DNA of 6,476 nucleotides from Clostridia bacterium (GCA_017501125.1 JAFVXN010000006.1:1-6476), one strand, 5' to 3'. Counted from the first letter of the stretch, positions 1-6,020 are shown. Translations and numbers: made by a program. The notes: generated by a model not told the origin, from the sequence alone.

Positions 1-2
1 AA

Positions 3-779
3 GATTATGCGCTACATTTTCTTGAAACGTTCAAAAAGCCAAACGTTGGCGAAGTGACGTATTCGAATTACGTACGCATCACAAAACTGCATATCATCAA
101 AGCCCTTGGAGAGAAAAAGGTGGGGGACGTGTCCGCATCGAACTGTCAAAACCTACTCTCTTCCTTGCTGGAAGAAGGGAAAGGACGAACCACGGAAGAA
201 GTGAAAAACCTTTTAACGTGGATTTTTGACGGCGCCGTCGCCGACCACTTAATCGACGTCAGCCCGATGCGCACGGTACGAGTGCCAAAACACCGCCGAG
301 AAATAGGAAAATGTATGCCGAAAGACGTCTTAACGCCGCTGATCGGCGAGCCTAAGAGCCGATACGACTATATTATCCTGCTTTTAGCGTATACAGGATT
401 ACGTCCAGGAGAAGTAAAAAGCGCCGTTTTTATAGACGGATTTATAACCGTCAGGAACGGAAAAACGCCGACAAATGCGCCACCGTCTTTTCGTCGATTT
501 CCGCTGCACACTCGATTGCTACCTTACGTAAAGCAAATCGAAGAGAACGTCGATGTCAATATGGATGAAGTATCGCGCCATTTTAGGAAGAAAGTCAAAG
601 GATACCGTCTTTACGATTTGCGCCATACGTTCACGACGTACATACAAGAAAGCGGCGCCAACTCGAAGTGGGTAGATTACGTCACAAACCACGTCGGTGC
701 TCAAAACGTCACGCAGAAGGTATATACTCACTGGACGGACGACTTCCAAAGGAAGGAAATGGAAAAATTACAGTTTTAG
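3..779 (+). CDS. Tyrosine recombinase (phage/ICE-type integrase), 5' end outside the window
   Basis: Site-specific recombinase that would integrate and excise a mobile element by a 3'-phosphotyrosine mechanism. The frame is open to the left edge, so the gene starts upstream and 258 codons are visible; the GTG at 54 is internal. Numbering from the first full codon, the start is the end of the helical core-binding domain (roughly 1-100), followed by the catalytic domain. Visible catalytic residues are Arg134 in TGLRPGEV, a probable beta-hairpin Lys154, Arg207 in YDLRHT, His230 in TNHVG and the nucleophile Tyr241 in VYTH. The first His of the usual HxxR box is Tyr204, a substitution I recall from other phage integrases. 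Relatives are about 360-400 residues, so the arm-binding N-terminus is what is missing. The gene ends about 90 bp from the 3' end of a convergent tRNA-Leu gene, as expected for an integrase at its attachment site. Family assignment is secure; the type of element is unknown. Confidence 0.93.
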   Translation, partial: DYALHFLETFKKPNVGEVTYSNYVRITKLHIIKALGEKKVGDVSASNCQNLLSSLLEEGKGRTTEEVKNLLTWIFDGAVADHLIDVSPMRTVRVPKHRREIGKCMPKDVLTPLIGEPKSRYDYIILLLAYTGLRPGEVKSAVFIDGFITVRNGKTPTNAPPSFRRFPLHTRLLPYVKQIEENVDVNMDEVSRHFRKKVKGYRLYDLRHTFTTYIQESGANSKWVDYVTNHVGAQNVTQKVYTHWTDDFQRKEMEKLQF

Positions 780-797
780 TCCCAAATTAGTCCCAAA
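776..797. repeat. Perfect tandem 11-bp repeat over the integrase stop codon
   Basis: TTAGTCCCAAA occurs twice head to tail (776-786 and 787-797); the first copy contains the TAG stop of the integrase. Short direct repeats beside an attachment site are typical arm-type binding sites for the N-terminal domain of lambda- and Tn916-type integrases. That role is inferred from position only. Confidence 0.6.
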
Positions 798-826
798 AAT
801 TTTTTAGAAAGGGGAAAAAAGCATAA

Positions 827-872
827 AAAAAGGACCATTTTCAAGTGTTTTTCACTCAAAAATAGCCTTTTT
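827..872. terminator. Probable bidirectional rho-independent terminator between integrase and tRNA-Leu
   Basis: AAAAAGG (827-833) pairs with CCTTTTT (866-872). Inside lie further A/T pairing and a CAAGTG/CACTC stem around a five-T loop (847-851), with small bulges. On the minus strand the hairpin is followed by a T-run and would end the tRNA-Leu transcript directly after CCA. On the plus strand the closing T-run could end the integrase transcript. The stem is AT-rich and interrupted, so strength is uncertain. Confidence 0.6.
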
Positions 873-897
873 GGTGCGGTCGACAGGAATTGAACCT
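872..897. other. Likely attachment-site region (element/chromosome junction)
   Basis: An integrase gene pointing at the 3' end of a tRNA gene is the usual layout of an integrated phage, ICE or island, with the crossover core in the T-arm and acceptor 3' strand of the tRNA. The second copy of the core would lie to the left, outside this window, so the exact core cannot be fixed here. Placement is inference. Confidence 0.5.
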
Positions 898-956
898 GCA
901 TGGAGTTACCCACAAGATCCTTAGTCTTGCGCGTCTGCCAGTTCCGCCACGACCGC
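872..956 (-). tRNA. tRNA-Leu, anticodon AAG, CCA encoded
   Basis: Read on the minus strand, GCGGTCG (956-950) pairs with CGACCGC (882-876), followed by discriminator A and encoded CCA (874-872). The D-arm has GCG/CGC with the GG pair in its loop. The anticodon stem CAAGA/TCTTG closes a seven-base loop CTAAGGA, so bases 34-36 are AAG. A long variable arm (TGG/CCA type) marks a class II tRNA, and the T-loop is TTCAATT. Class II structure with an xAG anticodon and G37 identifies leucine. AAG would need conversion of A34 to inosine (TadA) to read CUU, CUC and CUA well; most bacteria use GAG for this box. The 3' end faces the integrase, so the T-arm/acceptor 3' half is the likely attachment core. 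Confidence 0.95.
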
Positions 957-969
957 GTTAACGCAACCT

Positions 970-998
970 ATTATACCCTAACGATTTTTCTTTGTCAA
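970..998 (-). promoter_or_regulatory. Consensus sigma-A promoter of tRNA-Leu
   Basis: On the minus strand TTGACA (998-993) and TATAAT (975-970) are both perfect matches, separated by 17 bp. Transcription would start near 963, a few bases before the mature tRNA 5' end at 956. A full consensus fits a highly expressed stable RNA gene. Confidence 0.9.
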
Positions 999-1088
999 CT
1001 TATTTTTATCTACCTTTATAAACTTTTTTAAATTATTTTTTGCTTAAAGCGCGCCGAAAGGGGGTATGAACTAATTTTGTAAAACCTC

Positions 1089-1117
1089 TTGACAAGGGTG
1101 AGGGATTGTGATAAGAT
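1089..1117 (+). promoter_or_regulatory. Extended -10 promoter of the protease-SPFH-AAA operon
   Basis: A perfect -35 TTGACA (1089-1094) is followed after 17 bp by TAAGAT (1112-1117, four of six matches to TATAAT), with a TG dinucleotide one base upstream (1109-1110) making an extended -10. The predicted start near 1124 leaves a leader of about 60 nt before the first gene. No clear operator sequence is visible. The AT-rich stretch 1000-1088 between the two divergent promoters holds no other feature I can support. Confidence 0.75.
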
Positions 1118-1132
1118 TATTTTGATTATGCT

Positions 1133-1161
1133 CCTTTCACTTTTCTTTAGAAAAGTAAAGG
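1133..1161 (+). promoter_or_regulatory. Hairpin in the operon 5' leader
   Basis: CCTTT, a one-base bulge and ACTTTTC pair with GAAAAGT and AAAGG around a TTTA loop, giving 12 pairs. It sits near the predicted transcript 5' end and stops 12 bases before the AAGGAG of the protease gene. There is no T-run after it, so it is not an intrinsic terminator. mRNA stabilisation or translation control is possible. Confidence 0.5.
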
Positions 1162-1184
1162 AAAGGGGCTAAGAAGGAGAAAAA

Positions 1185-2081
1185 ATGAGTAAATGTTCTT
1201 GTTGTGGCGAGGAGGTAGGCGCAGTCAAAATCTGTCCTATCTGCGGCTGCGAAATAAAAGAGAAGGCGCCTAAACCTGCCACGCCAGTGCCTACGCCTGC
1301 GGCGGCGCCCACCCAACCTGCGCCTACGCAACCGTCGCCTGCCAGCGCACCCACCGCGCAAAATATTTTGCAACAGATTGAGGCGGCGAAAATTCAACTG
1401 ATAGAAAAGTGCGCTAAGTCGGTGACGAAGATGATCGTCCGTTTGCCTGGGGGCACGTCCACGGGTACGGGCTGGCGCGGACACGAAAAACTGATTATTA
1501 CCAACGCGCACGTGGTGGAAGACGGGGCGTCGTACGCGAAGAATATCGAGTGCGAATTCTCCGACAAACTCAACCTCGGCGCCCGTCAGAGAATGAAACT
1601 CAAGACGGTGTATTATTCCCGAGAGGAAGATATCGCGTTGCTGACGCCAGAGAGCGGTAGATTGCCCAGCGAGGTGGGGGTGTTGCCTATCACCGACGAG
1701 CCGACCAAGCAGGGCGAGATGGTCTTCACGATCGGCAATCCGTTGCACTACAAATTCACCTACACGGAAGGCGCGGTTGCCAACCCCGATTATCGGCAGG
1801 CGGGCAGAAAGAGCAAATTCAACAATTTGCAGACGACGCTGACTTTGAATTCCGGCAACTCGGGCGGACCCGTATTCAACGCGACGGGGGAAGTCGTCGG
1901 TATGGCGACCTTCTCGGAGATGCGTGCGGAGACGGAGAGGGTGCAAGATCCGTTGGCGATGCTGACGGGCAGAGACGCCGTGACCGAGCGGACGAGTTAT
2001 AAAGAAATCCAAGGCTACGGCTTTTGCGTAAAGAGCGAAGCCATCTTAGCGGCGATAGCGACCGTAAAAAACAAACTGTAA
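1185..2081 (+). CDS. Trypsin/HtrA-like serine protease with N-terminal zinc ribbon
   Basis: Predicted cytoplasmic serine endopeptidase of the trypsin-like (S1/HtrA) fold, 298 residues. A zinc ribbon occupies residues 4-22 (C4xxC7 and C17xxC20, with extra C6 and C22). A Pro/Ala/Thr-rich linker follows (about 28-58), then the protease domain. The catalytic triad is visible as His109 in TNAHVV, Asp149 in EEDIALL and Ser226 in GNSGGP; GTGW just before the His motif fits the N-terminal beta-barrel. There is no signal peptide, no membrane helix and no PDZ domain, unlike standard HtrA/DegP. The start has AAGGAG (1174-1179) five bases upstream. It is first in the operon and is followed 19 bp later by an SPFH gene that also carries a zinc ribbon, so the ribbons may bring the two proteins to a shared partner. 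The substrate is unknown. All three catalytic residues are intact, so activity is expected. Confidence 0.9.
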   Translation: MSKCSCCGEEVGAVKICPICGCEIKEKAPKPATPVPTPAAAPTQPAPTQPSPASAPTAQNILQQIEAAKIQLIEKCAKSVTKMIVRLPGGTSTGTGWRGHEKLIITNAHVVEDGASYAKNIECEFSDKLNLGARQRMKLKTVYYSREEDIALLTPESGRLPSEVGVLPITDEPTKQGEMVFTIGNPLHYKFTYTEGAVANPDYRQAGRKSKFNNLQTTLTLNSGNSGGPVFNATGEVVGMATFSEMRAETERVQDPLAMLTGRDAVTERTSYKEIQGYGFCVKSEAILAAIATVKNKL

Positions 2082-2100
2082 TGGACAGGAGGAGAAAAAC

Positions 2101-3099
2101 ATGGCGAAAGAAACGTTAGTAGACGGAAAGGTACAAGAGAAGATAGGTTTCTTCTCGCAGGAGTTCACGGTAGGATTGAGCCAAGGGGATTACGTGCTCG
2201 AAAAGGTGACCCTGCCCCCGATTAAAAAGAAGAATATCGTATTCCGCGTTCAGCCTGGTACGGTGGCGCTCGTAGGCGGACAAAAATTCAAAGGCGCGGG
2301 CACGGCGTACGAGTTGTCCTCGCTCAGTTTCACCGACGGGAAGAACGTATCGTGCGATATTTTCCTGTTCCCCGACAAGCATTTTGAGAGCGTGACGGTC
2401 AACTTCTTCGGCGGTCAACACGAGGTGACGCTCAGCGCGGCGCTTTCCAAGATGGCGCGTGCAAAATTCGCGATCGTGGGTAGTGCGTCCATTGAGATTG
2501 CCGACTATAAGGATTTGGCACGCTATTACAACCGCTCCTTGACGAAGGAGGAGTTGGTGGAAGAAATCAACAAGAATTACCGCGTGCACCTCACCAACGA
2601 AGTGAGCGCAACGGCGAGCAAGTACATCACGCCCGAGACGACGGAGGTCGATTTGCAGGCAAAACTCAACGAGATCGTCGCCGACGTTATGCAAAACAGC
2701 CGAAAGACCTCGACGATGATGTTCGATATGGGGCTGATGATTTCGCAAAGAGGCATCTCCTTGCACCTCAATCCGTTGGACGACGCCGACGAAAAATTCA
2801 AGTTGTTGTCCGACGCGTTGATGAAGAAGGAACTCGACTCCTACGCGCAAGACGAAAGGGATAGAGAGGCGAAGGAACGTCAGGCGGAAAGACAGCACGA
2901 GATTGACAAAATCCGCGCGGAGAACACGACGAGAGAAGAGAGCGATTCGACGAAAAATTACAGCAACAACGGCACCGCGCCTTTGACGATTAACGATAGG
3001 ACGGGGTCGGGCAGAGAGGACGGATATTTCTGCGACGAATGTGGCAAGAAGGTAAGACCGGGCGCAAAATTCTGCCCCCATTGTGGCGAAAAACTTTAA
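2101..3099 (+). CDS. SPFH (band-7-like) protein with C-terminal zinc ribbon, YdjI-like
   Basis: Probable membrane-associated scaffold, 332 residues. Residues about 15-240 are beta-rich and then alpha/beta, in the manner of SPFH domains of the YdjI or 'virion core protein' type: a hydrophobic segment with QPGTVALVGG near 51-60, a strand-rich middle, and a closing strand MISQRGISLHL (213-223) like the usual 'G-I-x-V' end of the domain. A charged helix (about 240-280) leads to a disordered Ser/Thr/Asn linker and a zinc ribbon with C311, C314, C325 and C328. No clear transmembrane helix is seen, so membrane contact would be peripheral. AGGAGG (2087-2092) lies eight bases before ATG. In Bacillus subtilis YdjI, which has this layout, is encoded with PspA, an ESCRT-III family protein; the neighbours here fit the same theme. 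Family call is good but made by pattern, not by a search. Confidence 0.75.
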   Translation: MAKETLVDGKVQEKIGFFSQEFTVGLSQGDYVLEKVTLPPIKKKNIVFRVQPGTVALVGGQKFKGAGTAYELSSLSFTDGKNVSCDIFLFPDKHFESVTVNFFGGQHEVTLSAALSKMARAKFAIVGSASIEIADYKDLARYYNRSLTKEELVEEINKNYRVHLTNEVSATASKYITPETTEVDLQAKLNEIVADVMQNSRKTSTMMFDMGLMISQRGISLHLNPLDDADEKFKLLSDALMKKELDSYAQDERDREAKERQAERQHEIDKIRAENTTREESDSTKNYSNNGTAPLTINDRTGSGREDGYFCDECGKKVRPGAKFCPHCGEKL

Positions 3100-3128
3100 T
3101 CTAGGAAAATATTAAGGAGAAAAATATT

Positions 3129-4073
3129 ATGGGATTTTTTGATAAGTTTAAGAAGAAGAATAAAGTGAGTGAAACGGATGCGGTATTCAAGCAGTTCGGT
3201 GCGGAGACCAACGAGGTAAAGACCCCTCAAAAGCAAACGCGCAAACAGGCGCAAGAGCAGGCGGAGGCGGCGAGAATCTCCGAGGTCAAAAAGGATCAAC
3301 TTTTGGAGAGATTGTCCGACCTTAGAAAACGTATCGTGACGAGCAACGACAACACGATCGCAAGTTATGCAGGCCGTATCGAGGACTTGTATGCGAAGTT
3401 GAGAAGGGCGTCCGACAACCACGACAAAGAGGCGATGGCAGTCGTCGACAACTTTATCCTTCGCGCCATCACCGACGGCACCAACTATTGCAACAGGAAC
3501 AGTTGGGTCGGGCTCAGCGCAAGCCTTGACGTCTTGGAGGACTTGATTAGCGACAGATACGATTGCCGTCCTTACTTTAAGGACCCTCAATACTGTAAGT
3601 GCCGCTTGATGGAAGACAGCCTCAAGGTGCAGAATAAGGAGTTGGAGGCGAAGATCAAATCCATCAACCAAAGAGGCGCGGCGTTGAGAGTGAAGTACAA
3701 CGACCCTCAATACAAGGCGGAACAAACGAGCATCGCCAACGAAATGGTCGGGCTTAAAGAAGAGAGAGAAAGGAACGAAAAACGTATCCAAGAAAACAAT
3801 CAAAAGATTAACCTTGCCGCGAAGATGCGCAGCGAGATCGAAAGAAGCGTCGAGAACAAGGTGGAAGAAAATCAATTCGACTTCGAGACGCAATTCGACG
3901 ACGTATACGCAAAGCAAAGAGAGAGCGATATGAAGATCTCTTCCATCGGCAAGATGAACGAGAGAATGGATACCTCCACCGTCAAATATACCGACTCCAG
4001 CCTTGGCGTCGACGCCAGCACGGACGAAGAATCGCCCGCCGCGACCATCGATATCAACAGCCTCGGTTTCTAA
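3129..4073 (+). CDS. Coiled-coil protein with internal 40-residue repeat, possible ESCRT-III-system partner
   Basis: Unrecognised 314-residue, highly charged and mostly helical protein. It begins MGFFDKFKKK, a short hydrophobic-basic start like the membrane-touching N-termini of ESCRT-III proteins. Helices follow at about 38-72, 76-120 and 126-143. Two 40-residue units start at 150 and 190, each opening [FY]xDPQY and continuing as a coiled coil to about 245. The tail is acidic and Ser/Thr-rich, ending TIDINSLGF. Cysteines 121, 146, 156 and 158 could bind metal. There is no signal peptide or membrane helix. TAAGGAG (3113-3119) lies nine bases before ATG, and the next gene follows after 18 bp. 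Its ending resembles that of the next protein (FDDVLSFN), hinting that both are handled by the same partner, perhaps the AAA ATPase. It could equally be a TelA-like helical protein; function is not established. Confidence 0.7.
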   Translation: MGFFDKFKKKNKVSETDAVFKQFGAETNEVKTPQKQTRKQAQEQAEAARISEVKKDQLLERLSDLRKRIVTSNDNTIASYAGRIEDLYAKLRRASDNHDKEAMAVVDNFILRAITDGTNYCNRNSWVGLSASLDVLEDLISDRYDCRPYFKDPQYCKCRLMEDSLKVQNKELEAKIKSINQRGAALRVKYNDPQYKAEQTSIANEMVGLKEERERNEKRIQENNQKINLAAKMRSEIERSVENKVEENQFDFETQFDDVYAKQRESDMKISSIGKMNERMDTSTVKYTDSSLGVDASTDEESPAATIDINSLGF

Positions 4074-4091
4074 GATAAGGAGAGAAAAATT

Positions 4092-4691
4092 ATGTTGTTT
4101 AAGAAAAAACAAGCAGAGCCTCAAAAGCCCAACAAAATTAAGATTGAGATGTCGCTCGAAAGATGCAAAGACTCCATTCAGGGCTTGCTCGACCAGTATG
4201 AAAAGAACGAACAAGACTATATGCGCAAGATGGTAGCGATGAAGAAGGAAGGACGTCTGTCCGAGGCGAATCGCTACAAGGAAAAACTGCGCCTCGTTTT
4301 CGCCCGTCAGGCGAAGATGAACGACCTTTTGGACCAAGTCGAACAATTCGGCTATATGATTGACGAAGCGTTCGCAAAGAACGACGTTTACCAGAGCCTC
4401 GGTATGGTGCTGGGCGAGGCAAACAAGGTCAGCGTTTCGCCCGAACTTAAAAAATTGCTCGCAGACGTAAAGCAGTTCGAGGAAGTCTTCACCAAGGGGC
4501 TTAACAAGATGGATTCCGTCTTCGGCAAGGTATCGCGCACGGTATCCGACGTCAACGATTCGACGACCAACACCTTCGACGCAGAGATTGAGGCGAGGGT
4601 CAACGCGCGTATCGAACAGGCGGATCAACAGACGACGATGGAGGCAGAGGCAGACAAATCTGTGTTTGACGACGTGCTTTCCTTCAATTGA
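4092..4691 (+). CDS. ESCRT-III/Snf7-like helical protein (candidate)
   Basis: Small helical protein of 199 residues, the usual size of ESCRT-III (Snf7/CHMP) proteins. A basic N-terminus (MLFKKK) precedes a long helical hairpin (about 18-52 and 55-95), a short third helix (98-113), a fourth (117-147), a Ser/Thr-rich linker (150-161) and an acidic helix plus tail ending VFDDVLSFN. A basic first half and acidic second half, with a short tail motif, is the ESCRT-III layout. The stretch FAKNDVYQSLGMVLGEANKV matches the phase of the CHMP4 alpha2/alpha3 region by eye. There is no membrane helix. AAGGAG (4077-4082) lies nine bases before ATG. The stop is 11 bp from the ATG of a Vps4-like ATPase, the partner expected for such a protein. 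Homology is inferred, not proven; a generic coiled-coil protein is the alternative. Confidence 0.65.
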   Translation: MLFKKKQAEPQKPNKIKIEMSLERCKDSIQGLLDQYEKNEQDYMRKMVAMKKEGRLSEANRYKEKLRLVFARQAKMNDLLDQVEQFGYMIDEAFAKNDVYQSLGMVLGEANKVSVSPELKKLLADVKQFEEVFTKGLNKMDSVFGKVSRTVSDVNDSTTNTFDAEIEARVNARIEQADQQTTMEAEADKSVFDDVLSFN

Positions 4692-4692
4692 T

Positions 4693-4698
4693 AGGAGG
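4693..4698 (+). promoter_or_regulatory. Ribosome-binding site that sets the AAA ATPase start
   Basis: AGGAGG lies four bases before the ATG at 4703. A TTG at 4688 is in frame and would overlap the previous gene, but it would place this site inside the coding region. The ATG start is therefore preferred, giving 438 residues. Confidence 0.8.
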
Positions 4699-4702
4699 GA
4701 TT

Positions 4703-6019
4703 ATGGCAACAAACCGTAATTTAGAGGCGCAACTCGCATCGTTGGTTGCGCAAATCAATCAATACAAAGCAATCGGCGACTTCGGCCCTGCAATGCTCGT
4801 CACGGTCCGCAAGGCGATGACTTGTTGCGCCCAAATCGGCAAGGAGGCGACCGATCAAAATCGTCGCGACTTGATGGTTAGGAATATCCAGCAACTCAAG
4901 CAATTAGAGGCGAAGTGCACGGACGGCGAAGAAAAGAGGGTAGAGGTCGCGGGCGCAAAACCCAAGACCCGTCCCGCCGCAAAACCTGTCGCGCCTAGCC
5001 GCCCCGCGCAAAAAGCCCCCGACGCTAAGAAGGGCGAGGAGGGACAAAAGGCGGAGGAGGCGAAAGAGATCGAGTACGAATTCTTGGGCGTCAACGTAGA
5101 GCCTTTGCTGTCCACCGAGGCGACGGGCAAACCCGTCACCTTCGACGACGTCAAGGGTATGAAGGACGAAAAAGCGCTGATTGAAAGGGAATTCTTCATC
5201 TCCGACGAAGTGCGGCAGATGAACCAAATGATGGGCAGGGAGAACAAAAAATTCATTCTCCTCTACGGCGTGCCTGGTACGGGTAAAACTTTCTTTGCCA
5301 AGGCAATCTCCAACGAATTGAAGAATCGCGTCGGCGACGGCGAGGATATTCCTTTCTTTGCCGTAGTCGGCTCGCAGTTGAAGGGCAGTCTGTACGGCGA
5401 AACGGGCAAAAATATTCAGGCGTTGTTCGAGTTCTGCAAGCAATTTAAGCGTTGCGTCCTTTTCTTGGACGAATTCGACGAGTTGGCGCCCAGCCGTTCC
5501 AGCGGGGACGCGTCGGCAAGGCAAACGGCGCAGATGTGCGTACCCGTTATGTTGCAGATGATGGACGGTTTTTCGTCGGGGGACGGCACGCTGGTCATCG
5601 CGGCGACCAACTGTCCGTACAATCTGGACGGGGCTATCCTGTCGCGCGCAAAGACTCGTATCGAGATTCCTTTGCCCACCGAAGAAATTATCACCGCCAC
5701 CCTCCGTTCGAAACTTCGCTTGACGACGCCCGACGGGGAGAAAATCAATGCGATTGCAGACGGGGTCGACTTGGATAAGTTGGCTTCGTACATGGTCTCG
5801 AAACATTACTCTAACCGTGACGTCAGCAGCGTGATTAGCGCCCTGCACGACGAGTTGTCCGACGCTTTCCGCCTTGCGTGGGGGCAGGGTTGTACCAAAC
5901 CCATGTCGGAGTACAGGTTCACGACCGAGATGTTCAAAAGAGCGTTGGCAAAAGCACCTTCCTCTACCAAACCTTCGGATATGGAGAGGGTGAGGGCGTT
6001 CAAAGAACGCGGCGAGTGA
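4703..6019 (+). CDS. Vps4-like AAA+ ATPase with MIT-like N-terminal domain
   Basis: Predicted ATP-driven disassembly or unfolding motor, 438 residues. Residues 1-75 form a small three-helix bundle with the pattern of MIT domains (QYKAIGDFGPAMLVTVRKAM, then a third helix rich in Leu, Lys and Arg). A flexible Pro/Ala/Lys linker (about 80-120) precedes one classic AAA module: FDDVKGMKDEKAL (147-159), Walker A GVPGTGKT (189-196), pore loop near GSLYGE (228-233), Walker B LFLDEFDE (D256, E257), sensor 1 ATN (N303) and arginine fingers R315/R319 in LSRAKTRIEIPLP. NLDGAI...RIEIPLP is the wording of Vps4, katanin and spastin. The last 33 residues (FTTEMFKRAL...MERVRAFKERGE) match the C-terminal helix of that clade. 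It lacks the FtsH protease domain and a second AAA ring. The gene directly follows an ESCRT-III-like gene. The AAA call is certain; the Vps4 parallel is strong by pattern, and the MIT call is moderate. Confidence 0.85.
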   Translation: MATNRNLEAQLASLVAQINQYKAIGDFGPAMLVTVRKAMTCCAQIGKEATDQNRRDLMVRNIQQLKQLEAKCTDGEEKRVEVAGAKPKTRPAAKPVAPSRPAQKAPDAKKGEEGQKAEEAKEIEYEFLGVNVEPLLSTEATGKPVTFDDVKGMKDEKALIEREFFISDEVRQMNQMMGRENKKFILLYGVPGTGKTFFAKAISNELKNRVGDGEDIPFFAVVGSQLKGSLYGETGKNIQALFEFCKQFKRCVLFLDEFDELAPSRSSGDASARQTAQMCVPVMLQMMDGFSSGDGTLVIAATNCPYNLDGAILSRAKTRIEIPLPTEEIITATLRSKLRLTTPDGEKINAIADGVDLDKLASYMVSKHYSNRDVSSVISALHDELSDAFRLAWGQGCTKPMSEYRFTTEMFKRALAKAPSSTKPSDMERVRAFKERGE

Positions 6020-6020
6020 T

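Noticed and set aside
54..56. GTG at 54 as the integrase start
   Set aside because: The frame is open to the window edge and the codons before 54 fit the core-binding domain of the family, so the gene begins upstream.
1137..2012. Open frame of 291 codons on the minus strand
   Set aside because: It is antisense to the protease gene, whose catalytic triad and zinc ribbon are intact. The translation is Arg-rich with no recognisable domain.
1185..2081. Classical periplasmic HtrA/DegP
   Set aside because: There is no signal peptide, membrane helix or PDZ domain; the N-terminus is a zinc ribbon, so only the protease fold is shared.
2116..3081. Open frame of 321 codons on the minus strand
   Set aside because: It is a shadow of the SPFH gene, which has a clear zinc ribbon at its end and a strong ribosome-binding site.
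3582..3713. Possible CRISPR or tandem DNA repeat
   Set aside because: Only two copies of a 12-mer exist, in frame inside a gene and 120 nt apart; this is a protein-level duplication.
3096..4628. Open frame of 510 codons on the minus strand
   Set aside because: It lies opposite two plus-strand genes with good ribosome-binding sites and tight spacing. Its translation is low-complexity, rich in Leu, Val, Phe and Arg, as expected for the complement of Glu/Lys-rich coiled-coil genes. No motif is visible.
4688..4702. TTG at 4688 as start of the AAA ATPase
   Set aside because: It overlaps the preceding stop codon region and would bury the AGGAGG at 4693-4698 inside the gene; ATG at 4703 is better placed.
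4904..5848. Open frame of 314 codons on the minus strand
   Set aside because: It is antisense to the AAA ATPase, whose Walker and sensor motifs prove the plus frame.
4703..6019. FtsH-type membrane protease
   Set aside because: There are no N-terminal membrane helices and no HExxH metalloprotease domain; the protein ends with a Vps4-type helix instead.
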